Assembly: GCA_020637295.1 (NCBI GenBank)
Contig: JACJWF010000001.1
Span: forward strand, 248,001-312,000
From: Acidimicrobiaceae bacterium
GTDB taxonomy: Bacteria; Actinomycetota; Acidimicrobiia; Acidimicrobiales; Ilumatobacteraceae
Direction: 5' to 3'
DNA: 64,000 nucleotides
Shown here: one piece after another, positions 51,783 through 59,249 of the stretch
Numbering within the stretch: position 1 is the stretch's first letter
Layout: the number at the start of each line of letters is the position of its first letter
The notes under the pieces: model-generated
The model's database searches: none
What the model saw: only the letters and a program-made list of their open reading frames with translations
What the model was told of the DNA's origin: nothing
Translations under genes and position numbers: made by a program

Positions 51783-53566
51783 GCTCCCGGCCCTCCCACC
51801 TTGCAAGCTTCCGCGACACTATCGGCCATCGAACCACCGACCTCAACCACCAGTTGGTCGGCGTCGATCCAGCGTGGCGACACGCGGACATGGTCGATCA
51901 GCGGGTGGTGCGGGCGGTCGCCTTCCTCGCCCTCGCTCAGCAGCACTTCGTGCAGCTTCTCGCCCGGGCGCAGGCCGGTGTAACGGATCTCGATCTGCTT
52001 GCCGGACTGCTCGATCAACTGGCGGGCCACGTCGGCGATCTTCACCGGGGTGCCCATGTCCAGCACCAGCACCTCGCCGGGGGCGCCGGCCGTGGCCGCC
52101 TGCAGGGTGAGGCGCACGGCTTCGCGCACGGCCATGAAGTAGCGGGTGACCTCGGGGTGGGTGACGGTGACCGGACCGCCGGCGTCGATCTGGGCGAGGA
52201 ACGTCTCCATCACCGAGCCGCGGCTGCCGATGACGTTGCCGAAGCGCACGGATACGAACGGCCGGTCGGTGCGCGCTGCGACGGCGGCCGTGAGCTGCTC
52301 GGCGGTGCGCTTGGTGTAGCCCAGCACGTTCACGGGGTCGGCGGCCTTGTCCGTGCTGATGTTGACGAACCGGGCGGCACCGTGCTGCTCGGCGGCGGCC
52401 AGCACGTTGCGGGTGCCCAGCACGTTGGTCTTCCAACCCTCCGCCGGGTGGACCTCCAGCGCCGGCACGTGCTTCAGCGCAGCGGCGTGGAACACCACCT
52501 CGGGCTGGTGGGCGGCGAACACCTCGTCGATGCGCTGCCGGTCGCGGATGTCGGCCAGTTCGGGGGTGAGCTCGACCGTGCCGCGCAGGCTCTGCTCCAC
52601 CCGGTGCAGGAGCGAGTCGTCGTGGTCGAGCAGCACGAGGTGGGCGGGCTGCAGACCGGCGATCTGGTGGGCCAGCTCGGAGCCGATGGACCCGCCGGCA
52701 CCGGTGACCAGCACGGTACGGCCGGCGATCATCGCGCCCACGGCCTTCATGTCGATGGTGACCACCTGGCGGCGCAGCACGTCCTCGTCGGACCAGCTGC
52801 GCAGTTCGGCGACGGTGCCGCTGCCGACCAGTTGCTGCACCGGCGGCATGACCAGGGTGCGCAGGCCGGCGGCGCGGGCGGCGCCGTGCAGCCGGGACAG
52901 CAGGTCGGGCGCTGCGGAGGGGATGGCCAGCACGGCCGCGTCCACGTGCAGGTGGCGGGCGACATCTCCGAGGTCGTCGAACCCACCGAGGACTCGCACG
53001 CCCATGATCCGCAGGCTGCGCTTGGCCGGGTCGTCGTCCAGCAGGGCCACGGGGCGGTACGGGCTGGCGGCGGAGGTGAGCATGGCGCGCACGGCCCGGT
53101 GGCCGCCCTCGCCCGCACCCACCACGACGACCGGGGTGCGTCGCTTGGCCCGCCGGCCGCGCACGATGCGGGCCCGCAGGCGGCGCAGGTAACGCACCGC
53201 CAGCACCAGCGAGGCGGCGGTGGCGGTGGCCCAGACGGTGCGGTGGCCGAAGCGGTTGCCGGTGACGGCGAGGTCGGCGACCACACCGCAGGCGCCGGCC
53301 AAGCCGACGGTGATGGCGGCGATGCCGATCTCCTCGAAGCTGAACGGCAGATAGCGCCGGCGGTACAGGCCGCCGGCCATGCCCAGCAGCACCTGGGCGG
53401 CCGCGCACCAGGCCAGCACCAGCAGCACGCGCGGCTCGGTGAACGACCACTCCTCCATCGTGACGGTGAAGAGGAACGCCAACGGCCAGCAGGCGACGTC
53501 GATGACGGCGAGCAGGCTCGTACGCCACCAGTTGTCGTAGCGGGAGGGGTCGGCGCGTGCGGTCAT
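51779..53566 (-). CDS. pglF: UDP-HexNAc 4,6-dehydratase, PglF/CapD/WbpM type
   Basis: 595 aa. Four N-terminal spans (about 12-130), a CoA-binding-like Rossmann region (VVVVGAGEGGHRAVRAML), then the SDR catalytic domain: TVLVTGAGGSIGSELAHQI, FHAAALKHVPALE, NISTDKAADPVNVLGYTKR, SVRFGNVIGSRGSV. This membrane-bound family makes UDP-4-keto-6-deoxy-HexNAc. The classic YxxxK is LGYTK here; the family normally has Met at the Tyr position, here Leu. With PglE-, PglD- and PglC-like neighbours it most likely starts bacillosamine synthesis. ATG 53566 replaces a TTG 18 bases earlier. Confidence 0.88.
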   Translation of the reverse strand: MTARADPSRYDNWWRTSLLAVIDVACWPLAFLFTVTMEEWSFTEPRVLLVLAWCAAAQVLLGMAGGLYRRRYLPFSFEEIGIAAITVGLAGACGVVADLAVTGNRFGHRTVWATATAASLVLAVRYLRRLRARIVRGRRAKRRTPVVVVGAGEGGHRAVRAMLTSAASPYRPVALLDDDPAKRSLRIMGVRVLGGFDDLGDVARHLHVDAAVLAIPSAAPDLLSRLHGAARAAGLRTLVMPPVQQLVGSGTVAELRSWSDEDVLRRQVVTIDMKAVGAMIAGRTVLVTGAGGSIGSELAHQIAGLQPAHLVLLDHDDSLLHRVEQSLRGTVELTPELADIRDRQRIDEVFAAHQPEVVFHAAALKHVPALEVHPAEGWKTNVLGTRNVLAAAEQHGAARFVNISTDKAADPVNVLGYTKRTAEQLTAAVAARTDRPFVSVRFGNVIGSRGSVMETFLAQIDAGGPVTVTHPEVTRYFMAVREAVRLTLQAATAGAPGEVLVLDMGTPVKIADVARQLIEQSGKQIEIRYTGLRPGEKLHEVLLSEGEEGDRPHHPLIDHVRVSPRWIDADQLVVEVGGSMADSVAEACKVGGPGA

Positions 53567-53591
53567 CGGCAGTTCATCGGCCAATCTCGGA

Positions 53592-53614
53592 AAAGATCAA
53601 GATCAGATCAAGCT
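53592..53614. repeat. GATCAA/GATCAG direct repeats upstream of pglF
   Basis: AGATCAAGATCAGATCAAG-like triple GATC repeat in the 182-base divergent region between pglF and pglD. Possible operator; the rest of the region holds a TAACGT box at 53721. Confidence 0.4.
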
Positions 53615-53720
53615 CAGCGTGCCGCGATGGTACCGGCTGGCCGGCGCCCGGCCCCGGATGGTGACGCGCCGCCGTGATGGTCGGTGGGCGGTGTTCCGGG
53701 CCCGGCGGACCCGTGCTGGG

Positions 53721-53752
53721 TAACGTGGCGCGCCATGGGGAGCAGGGTGTGA
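53721..53752 (+). promoter_or_regulatory. TAACGT box and 5-codon mini-ORF before pglD
   Basis: TAACGT (53721-53726), 8 bases, then ATG GGG AGC AGG GTG TGA (53735-53752; MGSRV). The TGA overlaps the GTG start of pglD by three bases, so a leaderless mini-ORF could feed ribosomes into pglD. Confidence 0.4.
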
Positions 53753-54384
53753 GTGCCGACGTGACGAGGGTGGTGGTCATCGGCGCCGGCGGCCATGCCC
53801 GCGTCGCCATCGAGGCCCTGGCGGACAGCGGCTTCGAGGTGGTCGGGTGCGTCAGCGGCGACGGTGGTGGGGTGCCCGGCCTGCCGTGCCCGGTGCTGGG
53901 CCGCGACACCGAGGTGGCGGCGCTGGCCGCGGCACACGGCGCCACGGGGGTGTTCGTGGCGGTGGGTCACAACCGCACCCGCCAGCGACTGCAGACCGCC
54001 GCCGAGGCCGCTGGGCTGGTGCCGGTCAACGCCATCAGCCGGTTCGCGATGGTCTCGCCGTCTGCCCGCGTGGGGCGCGGCGTGCTGGTGGCAGCCGGCG
54101 CGGTGGTCAACGCGATGGCCCAGGTGGGCGATGGCGCGATCCTCAACACCCGCTGCTCGATCGACCACGACGGGGTGGTGGGGTCGTTCGCCCACGTGTC
54201 CGTCGGGGTGGCCACCGGTGGCGCGGTCACCGTGGGTGACCGCGCGTTGGTGGGCCTGGGCAGCGTGGTGCTGCCCGGCCGCACCGTGGGTGCCGACGCC
54301 ACGGTCGGCGGGGGTGCCGTCGTGGTGGAGGACGTGGCACCTGGCGCCACCGTGGTGGGCGTGCCTGCCCGGAGGACGCGGTGA
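53749..54384 (+). CDS. pglD: PglD/NeuD-like sugar O/N-acetyltransferase
   Basis: 211 aa. N-terminal Rossmann-like part VVVIGAGGHARVAIEALADSGFEVVGC binds the nucleotide sugar; a left-handed beta-helix follows (ARVGRGVLVAAGAVVNAMAQVGDGAILNTRCSIDHDGVVG... with conserved His in SIDHD). PglD acetylates the 4-amino group of UDP-4-amino-sugar. GTG 53749 is chosen; GTG 53761 is possible. Stop overlaps the sugar transferase start. Confidence 0.87.
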   Translation: MSADVTRVVVIGAGGHARVAIEALADSGFEVVGCVSGDGGGVPGLPCPVLGRDTEVAALAAAHGATGVFVAVGHNRTRQRLQTAAEAAGLVPVNAISRFAMVSPSARVGRGVLVAAGAVVNAMAQVGDGAILNTRCSIDHDGVVGSFAHVSVGVATGGAVTVGDRALVGLGSVVLPGRTVGADATVGGGAVVVEDVAPGATVVGVPARRTR

Positions 54385-54998
54385 CGCGCCGGGTGGCGCC
54401 GGCCGACGTGGTGCGCCGGGCGTTGGACATCACTGCCGCGGTCGCCGGCCTCACACTGCTCAGCCCGCTGCTGCTGGCCGCGGCGCTGGCCGTGCGGGTG
54501 CGCATGGGTGGGCCGGTGCTGTTCCGTCAGCGCCGCCTGGGCCTGGGCGGGACACCGTTCGAGTTGTTGAAGCTGCGGTCCATGCACCACCCGGCGCCGG
54601 GCAAGGAGGCGCCGGAGTTCGACCACCTGCGCCTCGGCCGCCTCGGCCGGTTGTTGCGGTCCACCAGCATCGACGAACTGCCGTCGCTGTTGAACCTGCT
54701 GCGCGGCCAGATCACGCTGGTGGGGCCGCGCCCGCTGCCGGTGCACTACTGGGACCGTTTCACCGAGACGGAGCGCCGCCGCTTCGAGGTGAAGCCGGGG
54801 ATCACCGGCATGGCGCAGGTGAACGGCCGCAACACGGTGGACTGGCCGCAGCGGCTGGCACTGGACGTGGAGTACGTGGAACGCCGCTCGCTCGGCCTGG
54901 ACCTGCGCATCCTGCTGCGCACGGTGCCGATGGTGCTGAGGCGCCACGGGGTGGACCAGCAGGGCGGGGTCACGATGACGGAACTGCCCGTCCGGTGA
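54381..54998 (+). CDS. pglC: polyprenyl-phosphate phosphoglycosyl transferase, PglC-like
   Basis: 205 aa, the minimal monotopic PGT. One hydrophobic reentrant helix (ITAAVAGLTLLSPLLLAAALAV), GPVLFRQRRLGLGGTPFELLKLRSM, the catalytic-type STSIDELPSLLNLLRGQITLVGPRPLP (Asp-Glu), and KPGITGMAQVNGRN. It moves a phospho-sugar from UDP to undecaprenyl phosphate. Size and context match PglC (diacetylbacillosamine). Overlaps both neighbours. Confidence 0.9.
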   Translation: MTRRVAPADVVRRALDITAAVAGLTLLSPLLLAAALAVRVRMGGPVLFRQRRLGLGGTPFELLKLRSMHHPAPGKEAPEFDHLRLGRLGRLLRSTSIDELPSLLNLLRGQITLVGPRPLPVHYWDRFTETERRRFEVKPGITGMAQVNGRNTVDWPQRLALDVEYVERRSLGLDLRILLRTVPMVLRRHGVDQQGGVTMTELPVR

Positions 54999-55354
54999 CC
55001 GCCACGATGCCCTCCCGCCACCCCGCCCTGGAGGTGGCCGAGTTCGAGGTGGAACTGGTGGTGTTCGACCCCAGGGTCAACCGGGTGCACCACTTGCGCG
55101 ACCTGGGCGCGGCGGTCTTCGACGCCTGCGACGGGGTCACCCCGGTGGCTGATCTGGTGGCCGAGATCGTGGAGGTCGCCGGCGCCACCGAGCAGGACGC
55201 CGTGGAGGCGGTGGACGCCGTGCTGGCCTCGCTGGCGGCCGAGGGGATGCTGGAGGGTGCCGAACCTCCGGCCCCACCGCCACCCTGCCTGGGGTGTGGT
55301 GGAGGTGTGGCGGCCCGGCCCGCCAAGCCCCGCTGGTGGCGCCGCCGCCGTTGA
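54995..55354 (+). CDS. PqqD-like (RRE fold) protein
   Basis: 119 aa. RHPALEVAEFEVELVVFDPRVNRVHHLRDLGAAVFDACDG is the three-strand start of a PqqD/RiPP-recognition fold, followed by helices TPVADLVAEIVEVAGATEQDAVEAVDAVLASLAAEGML. A C-terminal tail has PCLGCGGG and ends in a basic RWWRRRR stretch, unusual for PqqD. PqqD domains bind precursor peptides; PqqD-like proteins also occur in HPr-rel-A/exopolysaccharide systems. GTG 54995 overlaps pglC (GTGA); ATG 55007 is possible. No radical-SAM gene or precursor is seen nearby. Confidence 0.75.
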   Translation: MTATMPSRHPALEVAEFEVELVVFDPRVNRVHHLRDLGAAVFDACDGVTPVADLVAEIVEVAGATEQDAVEAVDAVLASLAAEGMLEGAEPPAPPPPCLGCGGGVAARPAKPRWWRRRR

Positions 55355-55361
55355 GCCAGCC

Positions 55362-56546
55362 TCAGCCGGGGCGGGGTGCGGCCAGGCCGCGGCGTTGCAG
55401 CAGGCGGGCGTAGGTGGAGAGCGTGGTGTCGATCACCCGCTGCTGGTCGAACTCGCGCTCGGCCCGCTGCTTGCCGGCCGCGCCCATCTGCGAGCGCAGC
55501 GCCTCGTCGCCCGCCAGTCGCGCCACGGCGTTGGCCAGCGCGGCTGGGTTGCGCACGGGCACCAGCAATCCGGTGGTGCCGTCGTCCACCACCTGACGGC
55601 AGCCGCGGATGTCGGTGGCCACCACGGGCAGGCCGCTGGCCGAGGCCTCCATCGCTGCCCGGGGGAAGCCTTCGCGGTGGGTGGCCGTGAGGAACACGTC
55701 CATGGCCGCGTAGCACTCGGGCATGTCGTCGCGGCGGCCGGCGAAGCGCACACCGTCGGCCTCGGCGGCGTGGCGGGCGGCCTCGGTGAACCCGTCCGTC
55801 TTGTCCGGGTCGGCCGGCCCGACCACGACGATCCGCACCTGCGGGGCGAGTTCGCGCAGTTGGCGGGCAGCGGCGACGATCTCGTCGAGGCCCTTCTCGC
55901 GCACGAGGCGACCGACCACGCCCACCAGCACGTCGCCGTCGGAGACACCCCACTCGGCTCGCAGTGCAGCCCGCGCTGCCGCGGGGCGGTTGCCGCTGAA
56001 CCGCCCGAGGTCGATGCCGTTGCCGAGCACGGTCACCTTGCGGGCCGGCACCTTGAGCGTGCGCACCAGCGTGCGGGCGTCCTCCGGGTTCTGCACCAGT
56101 TCGGCATGGCCGAAGGCGGCGGCGATCCGTTCCAGCGCGTAGACGGGCAGGCGGCGGCGCAGCCGGTCGGTGGGCTGGGCGTACAGGCCGTGCTGGGTGT
56201 TCACCACCACGGGCACTCGTGCCAGGCGCCCGGCGATGCGGCCCAGCACCCCGGGCTTGGGGTTGTGGGTGTGGAGGATGGTCGGCTGCTCGCGGCGCAG
56301 CAGGCGGTACAATTCCACGAACGCGGCCAGGTCGGAGCGCAGCGACGGGGCGCGGGTGAGCGACGTCACGTCCACGTGGCGGATGCTGCGGGCGGCCAGC
56401 GCCGGCACGTGCGGCCCGGCGGCGGACGCGCCCACCACCTCGTAGCCGGCGGCGGCGAAGGCGGCCAGTTGCGGCGCCAGCAGCCAGTCCAGGCTCATGT
56501 CGGTGGTGGTGAGGTGGATCAGCCGGGGGGCCGTGGCGCCGGTCAT
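55362..56546 (-). CDS. GT4 glycosyltransferase (PglA/CapM-like)
   Basis: 394 aa GT-B. LAPQLAAFAAAGYEVVGASAAG, THNPKPGVLGRIAGRLARVPVVVNTQHGLYA, VGRLVREKGLDEIVAAARQL, VFLTATHREGFPRAAMEASASGLPVVATDIRGCRQVV. EGFPRAAMEASASG supplies the donor-site E-x7-E. It likely adds a sugar to the lipid-linked precursor primed by the PglC-like enzyme. Last gene of a five-gene minus-strand operon; start ATG 56546 overlaps the deacetylase stop. Confidence 0.87.
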   Translation of the reverse strand: MTGATAPRLIHLTTTDMSLDWLLAPQLAAFAAAGYEVVGASAAGPHVPALAARSIRHVDVTSLTRAPSLRSDLAAFVELYRLLRREQPTILHTHNPKPGVLGRIAGRLARVPVVVNTQHGLYAQPTDRLRRRLPVYALERIAAAFGHAELVQNPEDARTLVRTLKVPARKVTVLGNGIDLGRFSGNRPAAARAALRAEWGVSDGDVLVGVVGRLVREKGLDEIVAAARQLRELAPQVRIVVVGPADPDKTDGFTEAARHAAEADGVRFAGRRDDMPECYAAMDVFLTATHREGFPRAAMEASASGLPVVATDIRGCRQVVDDGTTGLLVPVRNPAALANAVARLAGDEALRSQMGAAGKQRAEREFDQQRVIDTTLSTYARLLQRRGLAAPRPG

Positions 56547-57349
56547 GTGGTGCGGTTCCAGTACCGCGGGGTGGCGGCCAGGTGGCGCAGCGCACCTTCC
56601 AGGCGCAGGCCACCGGCGGCCTTCACGGCGAACATCGCCAGGTCGTCGCCGCGGGACACGGGCACCCGGCGCAGGTGCTGCAGGTGGCGGGCGGTGCGGT
56701 TCACGCCGTGGCCGGCGAGCGCGGCGGACCGGAAGCGGGCGGCCACCGCGGTGCGTGCGGCCCGGTTGCCGGGCACGGCCTTCGGGTAGGCGAAGTGGGC
56801 AGGCGCTGTGCCGAGGTGGTCGGTGATGGCGTCGATCGAGCGGTCCAGTTGCTCGGCGGCTTCGGCCGCGGACGTGCGGTGCAGCAGGCGGTGGTCGTGG
56901 GTGTGGGAGGCCACGGTGAAACGGCCGCCCGCTGCTGCGTCGGCCAGCGCGGCCCACGATGCGGCGGGCGCACCCCACGGCAGCACGCCGGCGCCGGGCG
57001 CCGACGTCACCAGGTAGAGCGTGCTGGGCAGGCCGGCCTCGGCCAGGATCGGCGCGGCCACGTCCACCACGTCGGTGGTGCCGTCGTCGAACGTGATCAC
57101 CACCCCGTGCGCCGGCGTGCCGGCCGCCAGCGAGGCCGTGGCGTCGTCCAGCGACAGCACGCGGTGGTGGGCGGCGAGGTGCTCCACCTGGGCGCGGAAC
57201 TGGGCGGCGGGCAGGTCCACCGGGCTGTCCGTGCCGGCCCCGACCCGGTGGTAGATGAGCACCGTGACGCCCGGCCGGGTGGGCACCATCCGGTCGGTGA
57301 GGAGGGCGGCGCGGCGCACCGCGGTGGCGGCGCCGGAGCGCAGGCTCAC
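56543..57349 (-). CDS. NodB-type polysaccharide deacetylase
   Basis: 268 aa. VTVLIYHRVG, then NodB motif 1 TFDDGTTD (the two Asp), motif 2 SHTHDHRLL (zinc His pair), AYPKAVPGN and a C-terminal LAGHGVNR. It removes acetyl groups from amino sugars in a glycan. No signal peptide is seen, although the hydrophobicity of the N-terminus is low; it may act in the cytoplasm or be exported otherwise. GTG 57349 overlaps the phosphatase stop. Confidence 0.87.
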   Translation of the reverse strand: MSLRSGAATAVRRAALLTDRMVPTRPGVTVLIYHRVGAGTDSPVDLPAAQFRAQVEHLAAHHRVLSLDDATASLAAGTPAHGVVITFDDGTTDVVDVAAPILAEAGLPSTLYLVTSAPGAGVLPWGAPAASWAALADAAAGGRFTVASHTHDHRLLHRTSAAEAAEQLDRSIDAITDHLGTAPAHFAYPKAVPGNRAARTAVAARFRSAALAGHGVNRTARHLQHLRRVPVSRGDDLAMFAVKAAGGLRLEGALRHLAATPRYWNRTT

Positions 57350-57876
57350 AGCAGCGCCGCCAGGCGGCGGGCGAGGTCGTCGATCATCGCCGCGGTGTCG
57401 CGGAAGGCCGCGTCCGGGCGGCCCGCAGGGTCGGCGATCTCGGGGATCGGGCGGGCGAGGAACGAGGCGTGCGTGCGGTCGCGGCCGACGGCGTCCACCC
57501 AGGCGGCCAGATCCTGGTCCTCACGCGGGCCGTGGGCCTCGGCCGCCAGCACGAACTCGGGGAACGTCCAGGTGCGGCGCAGCAGATCGGGCTGGTCGCC
57601 GACGATGCGGATGACGTGCATCCGCTCGGCGGTGAGCACCAGCCCGGCGGCGGCCGCCGCGGCGGGGGTGAGCCGGGTGCTGCGGTAGTCGATGGCGTCG
57701 AGGTCGTAGCGGCGCAGGGCGGCGATGGTGGCGGGCAGAGGTGGCTCGCCCTCGCTGTTGAACCCGGCCCCGCTGACGGCGATGTCCATGCCGGCCGCGG
57801 CGCGGGCCAGCAGCAGTTCGGCCATCACCGACCTGGCCCGGTTGTACGAGCACACCGTGAGGATCGGGAACGTCAT
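57346..57876 (-). CDS. low-molecular-weight protein tyrosine phosphatase
   Basis: 176 aa. The P-loop VCSYNRARSVMAELLL gives C-x5-R-S at about residues 8-15 (usual form CxGNxCRS, here with Tyr and without the second Cys). The acid Asp is probably in PEIADPAG. With a BY-kinase two genes upstream it forms the Wzb/Wzc-type pair that controls exopolysaccharide export. Start ATG 57876 overlaps the polymerase-like stop. Confidence 0.87.
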   Translation of the reverse strand: MTFPILTVCSYNRARSVMAELLLARAAAGMDIAVSGAGFNSEGEPPLPATIAALRRYDLDAIDYRSTRLTPAAAAAAGLVLTAERMHVIRIVGDQPDLLRRTWTFPEFVLAAEAHGPREDQDLAAWVDAVGRDRTHASFLARPIPEIADPAGRPDAAFRDTAAMIDDLARRLAALL

Positions 57877-59249
57877 CGTGCCGTGCCCGCGGTGGTCCGT
57901 GGGGTGGCGGTCGCGGCGGGCAGGGCGAACCGTGGTTGCGGTTTGGGCCGTACGGCCAGCAGGAGCAGCAGCGACGGCATCAGCAACGACCGCTGGCGTA
58001 CCAGGATGGCCAGGTTGGAGAACGTGGTGTACGCCAGCGCGGTGACCACGATGATGAGGAAGTGCATCACCACGAACGGCGAGCGGCGCAGCAGCGCGGG
58101 CAGTTGTGCCAGCCGGCGGATCCCCACGATGGCCAGCACGATGAGCGCGGTGGTCTCCAGGGCCGGCAGCAGGGTGCTGATGCTGTTGGCCTCGTAGAGC
58201 AGGGGTCTGGTGATGGTGCGCAGGATCGCACCGGGGTAGTTGAGCGGTGAGGAGATGCTGGGCGGAGTGAACTCCGACCCGCCGCCGGAGGTGCGCCGCA
58301 GCGTCTCGTCGAAGGCGGTGGTGATGCGGTCTGCCAGCGACTCGTCGCCGGTGCCGCTGGGCAGGAACCGCAGCGCGGCATTGCCCACGACGAACAGGCC
58401 GGCGATGCCCACGACGGTGGCGAACATGGCGGGGGCGCGTCCGCCACCGCGGGCGGCGAGGCGGCCGATGGCGCTCCACAGGACGCCCACCACGCCGGCG
58501 ACGACCCAGATGGTGGCGATGTGTGGGCGGACGAACGCGGCGCCGGTGACGCCGGCGGCCACCCAGACGAGTGGCCGGATGATCCGCCCGCTGGTGAAAA
58601 GGCGGGCGGCGCCGAACACCGTGAGGCCGAGGCAGAGCATCATCCAGCTCTCCTTGCCGATGGACGACGGCCAGAACACCAGCGTGGGCGACAGCACGCA
58701 GAGGACGGCGTAGCGGCGGCGGTCGAACGTGCGGCCGAACAGGGTGGCCGCCTTCACGCAGAGGATGGTGCCGAGGTAACCGAGCGCGGCGAACCACAGG
58801 AACCCGGCCAGCTTCGACGAGCCGACCACGGTGTGGATGCTGCCGGTGAGGTTGCGCAGGAAGTCCGTGCCGGTGCCGTGGGGGACGATCGACCACGGGC
58901 CCACGCTGCCGTCGCGGATCCGCGCTGCCAGGAGGCGACCCTGGTCGTGGTAATCCTGCGAGTCGGCGGCACCGCCGTAGGCGTCGAAGGCCACCCAGTA
59001 GCGGGCGATCGTGCCGCCCAGCTTCAGCACCAGGCCGGCGTAGGCGATGCGGGCCAGCGCGGGGTCGCTGCGGAAGATGCGCATGACCACCGGCACCATC
59101 ACGAGGGCGATCAGCGGCACTGCCACCATCGCACCCCACACGTCGTAGGACAGGTTGGCCATCGCCCATCCGACGGCGATCACGTAGCCCATGCCGGCCA
59201 GAACGATGACGCCGACCTGGAGCTCGTACGAGACGCGGCGGGTGTTCAC
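57873..59249 (-). CDS. polysaccharide polymerase-like membrane protein
   Basis: 458 aa with about 10-12 spans. The loop VAFDAYGGAADSQDYHDQGRLLAARIR and LVFWPSSIGKESWMMLCLGL resemble O-antigen/EPS polymerase (Wzy/EpsG-like) or GT-C proteins. A hydrophilic loop (LADRITTAFDETLRRTSGGGSEFTPPSISSPLNYPGA) faces outside. Position between the chain-length kinase and the phosphatase supports a polymerase role. GTG start overlaps the BY-kinase stop. Confidence 0.75.
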   Translation of the reverse strand: MNTRRVSYELQVGVIVLAGMGYVIAVGWAMANLSYDVWGAMVAVPLIALVMVPVVMRIFRSDPALARIAYAGLVLKLGGTIARYWVAFDAYGGAADSQDYHDQGRLLAARIRDGSVGPWSIVPHGTGTDFLRNLTGSIHTVVGSSKLAGFLWFAALGYLGTILCVKAATLFGRTFDRRRYAVLCVLSPTLVFWPSSIGKESWMMLCLGLTVFGAARLFTSGRIIRPLVWVAAGVTGAAFVRPHIATIWVVAGVVGVLWSAIGRLAARGGGRAPAMFATVVGIAGLFVVGNAALRFLPSGTGDESLADRITTAFDETLRRTSGGGSEFTPPSISSPLNYPGAILRTITRPLLYEANSISTLLPALETTALIVLAIVGIRRLAQLPALLRRSPFVVMHFLIIVVTALAYTTFSNLAILVRQRSLLMPSLLLLLAVRPKPQPRFALPAATATPRTTAGTAR

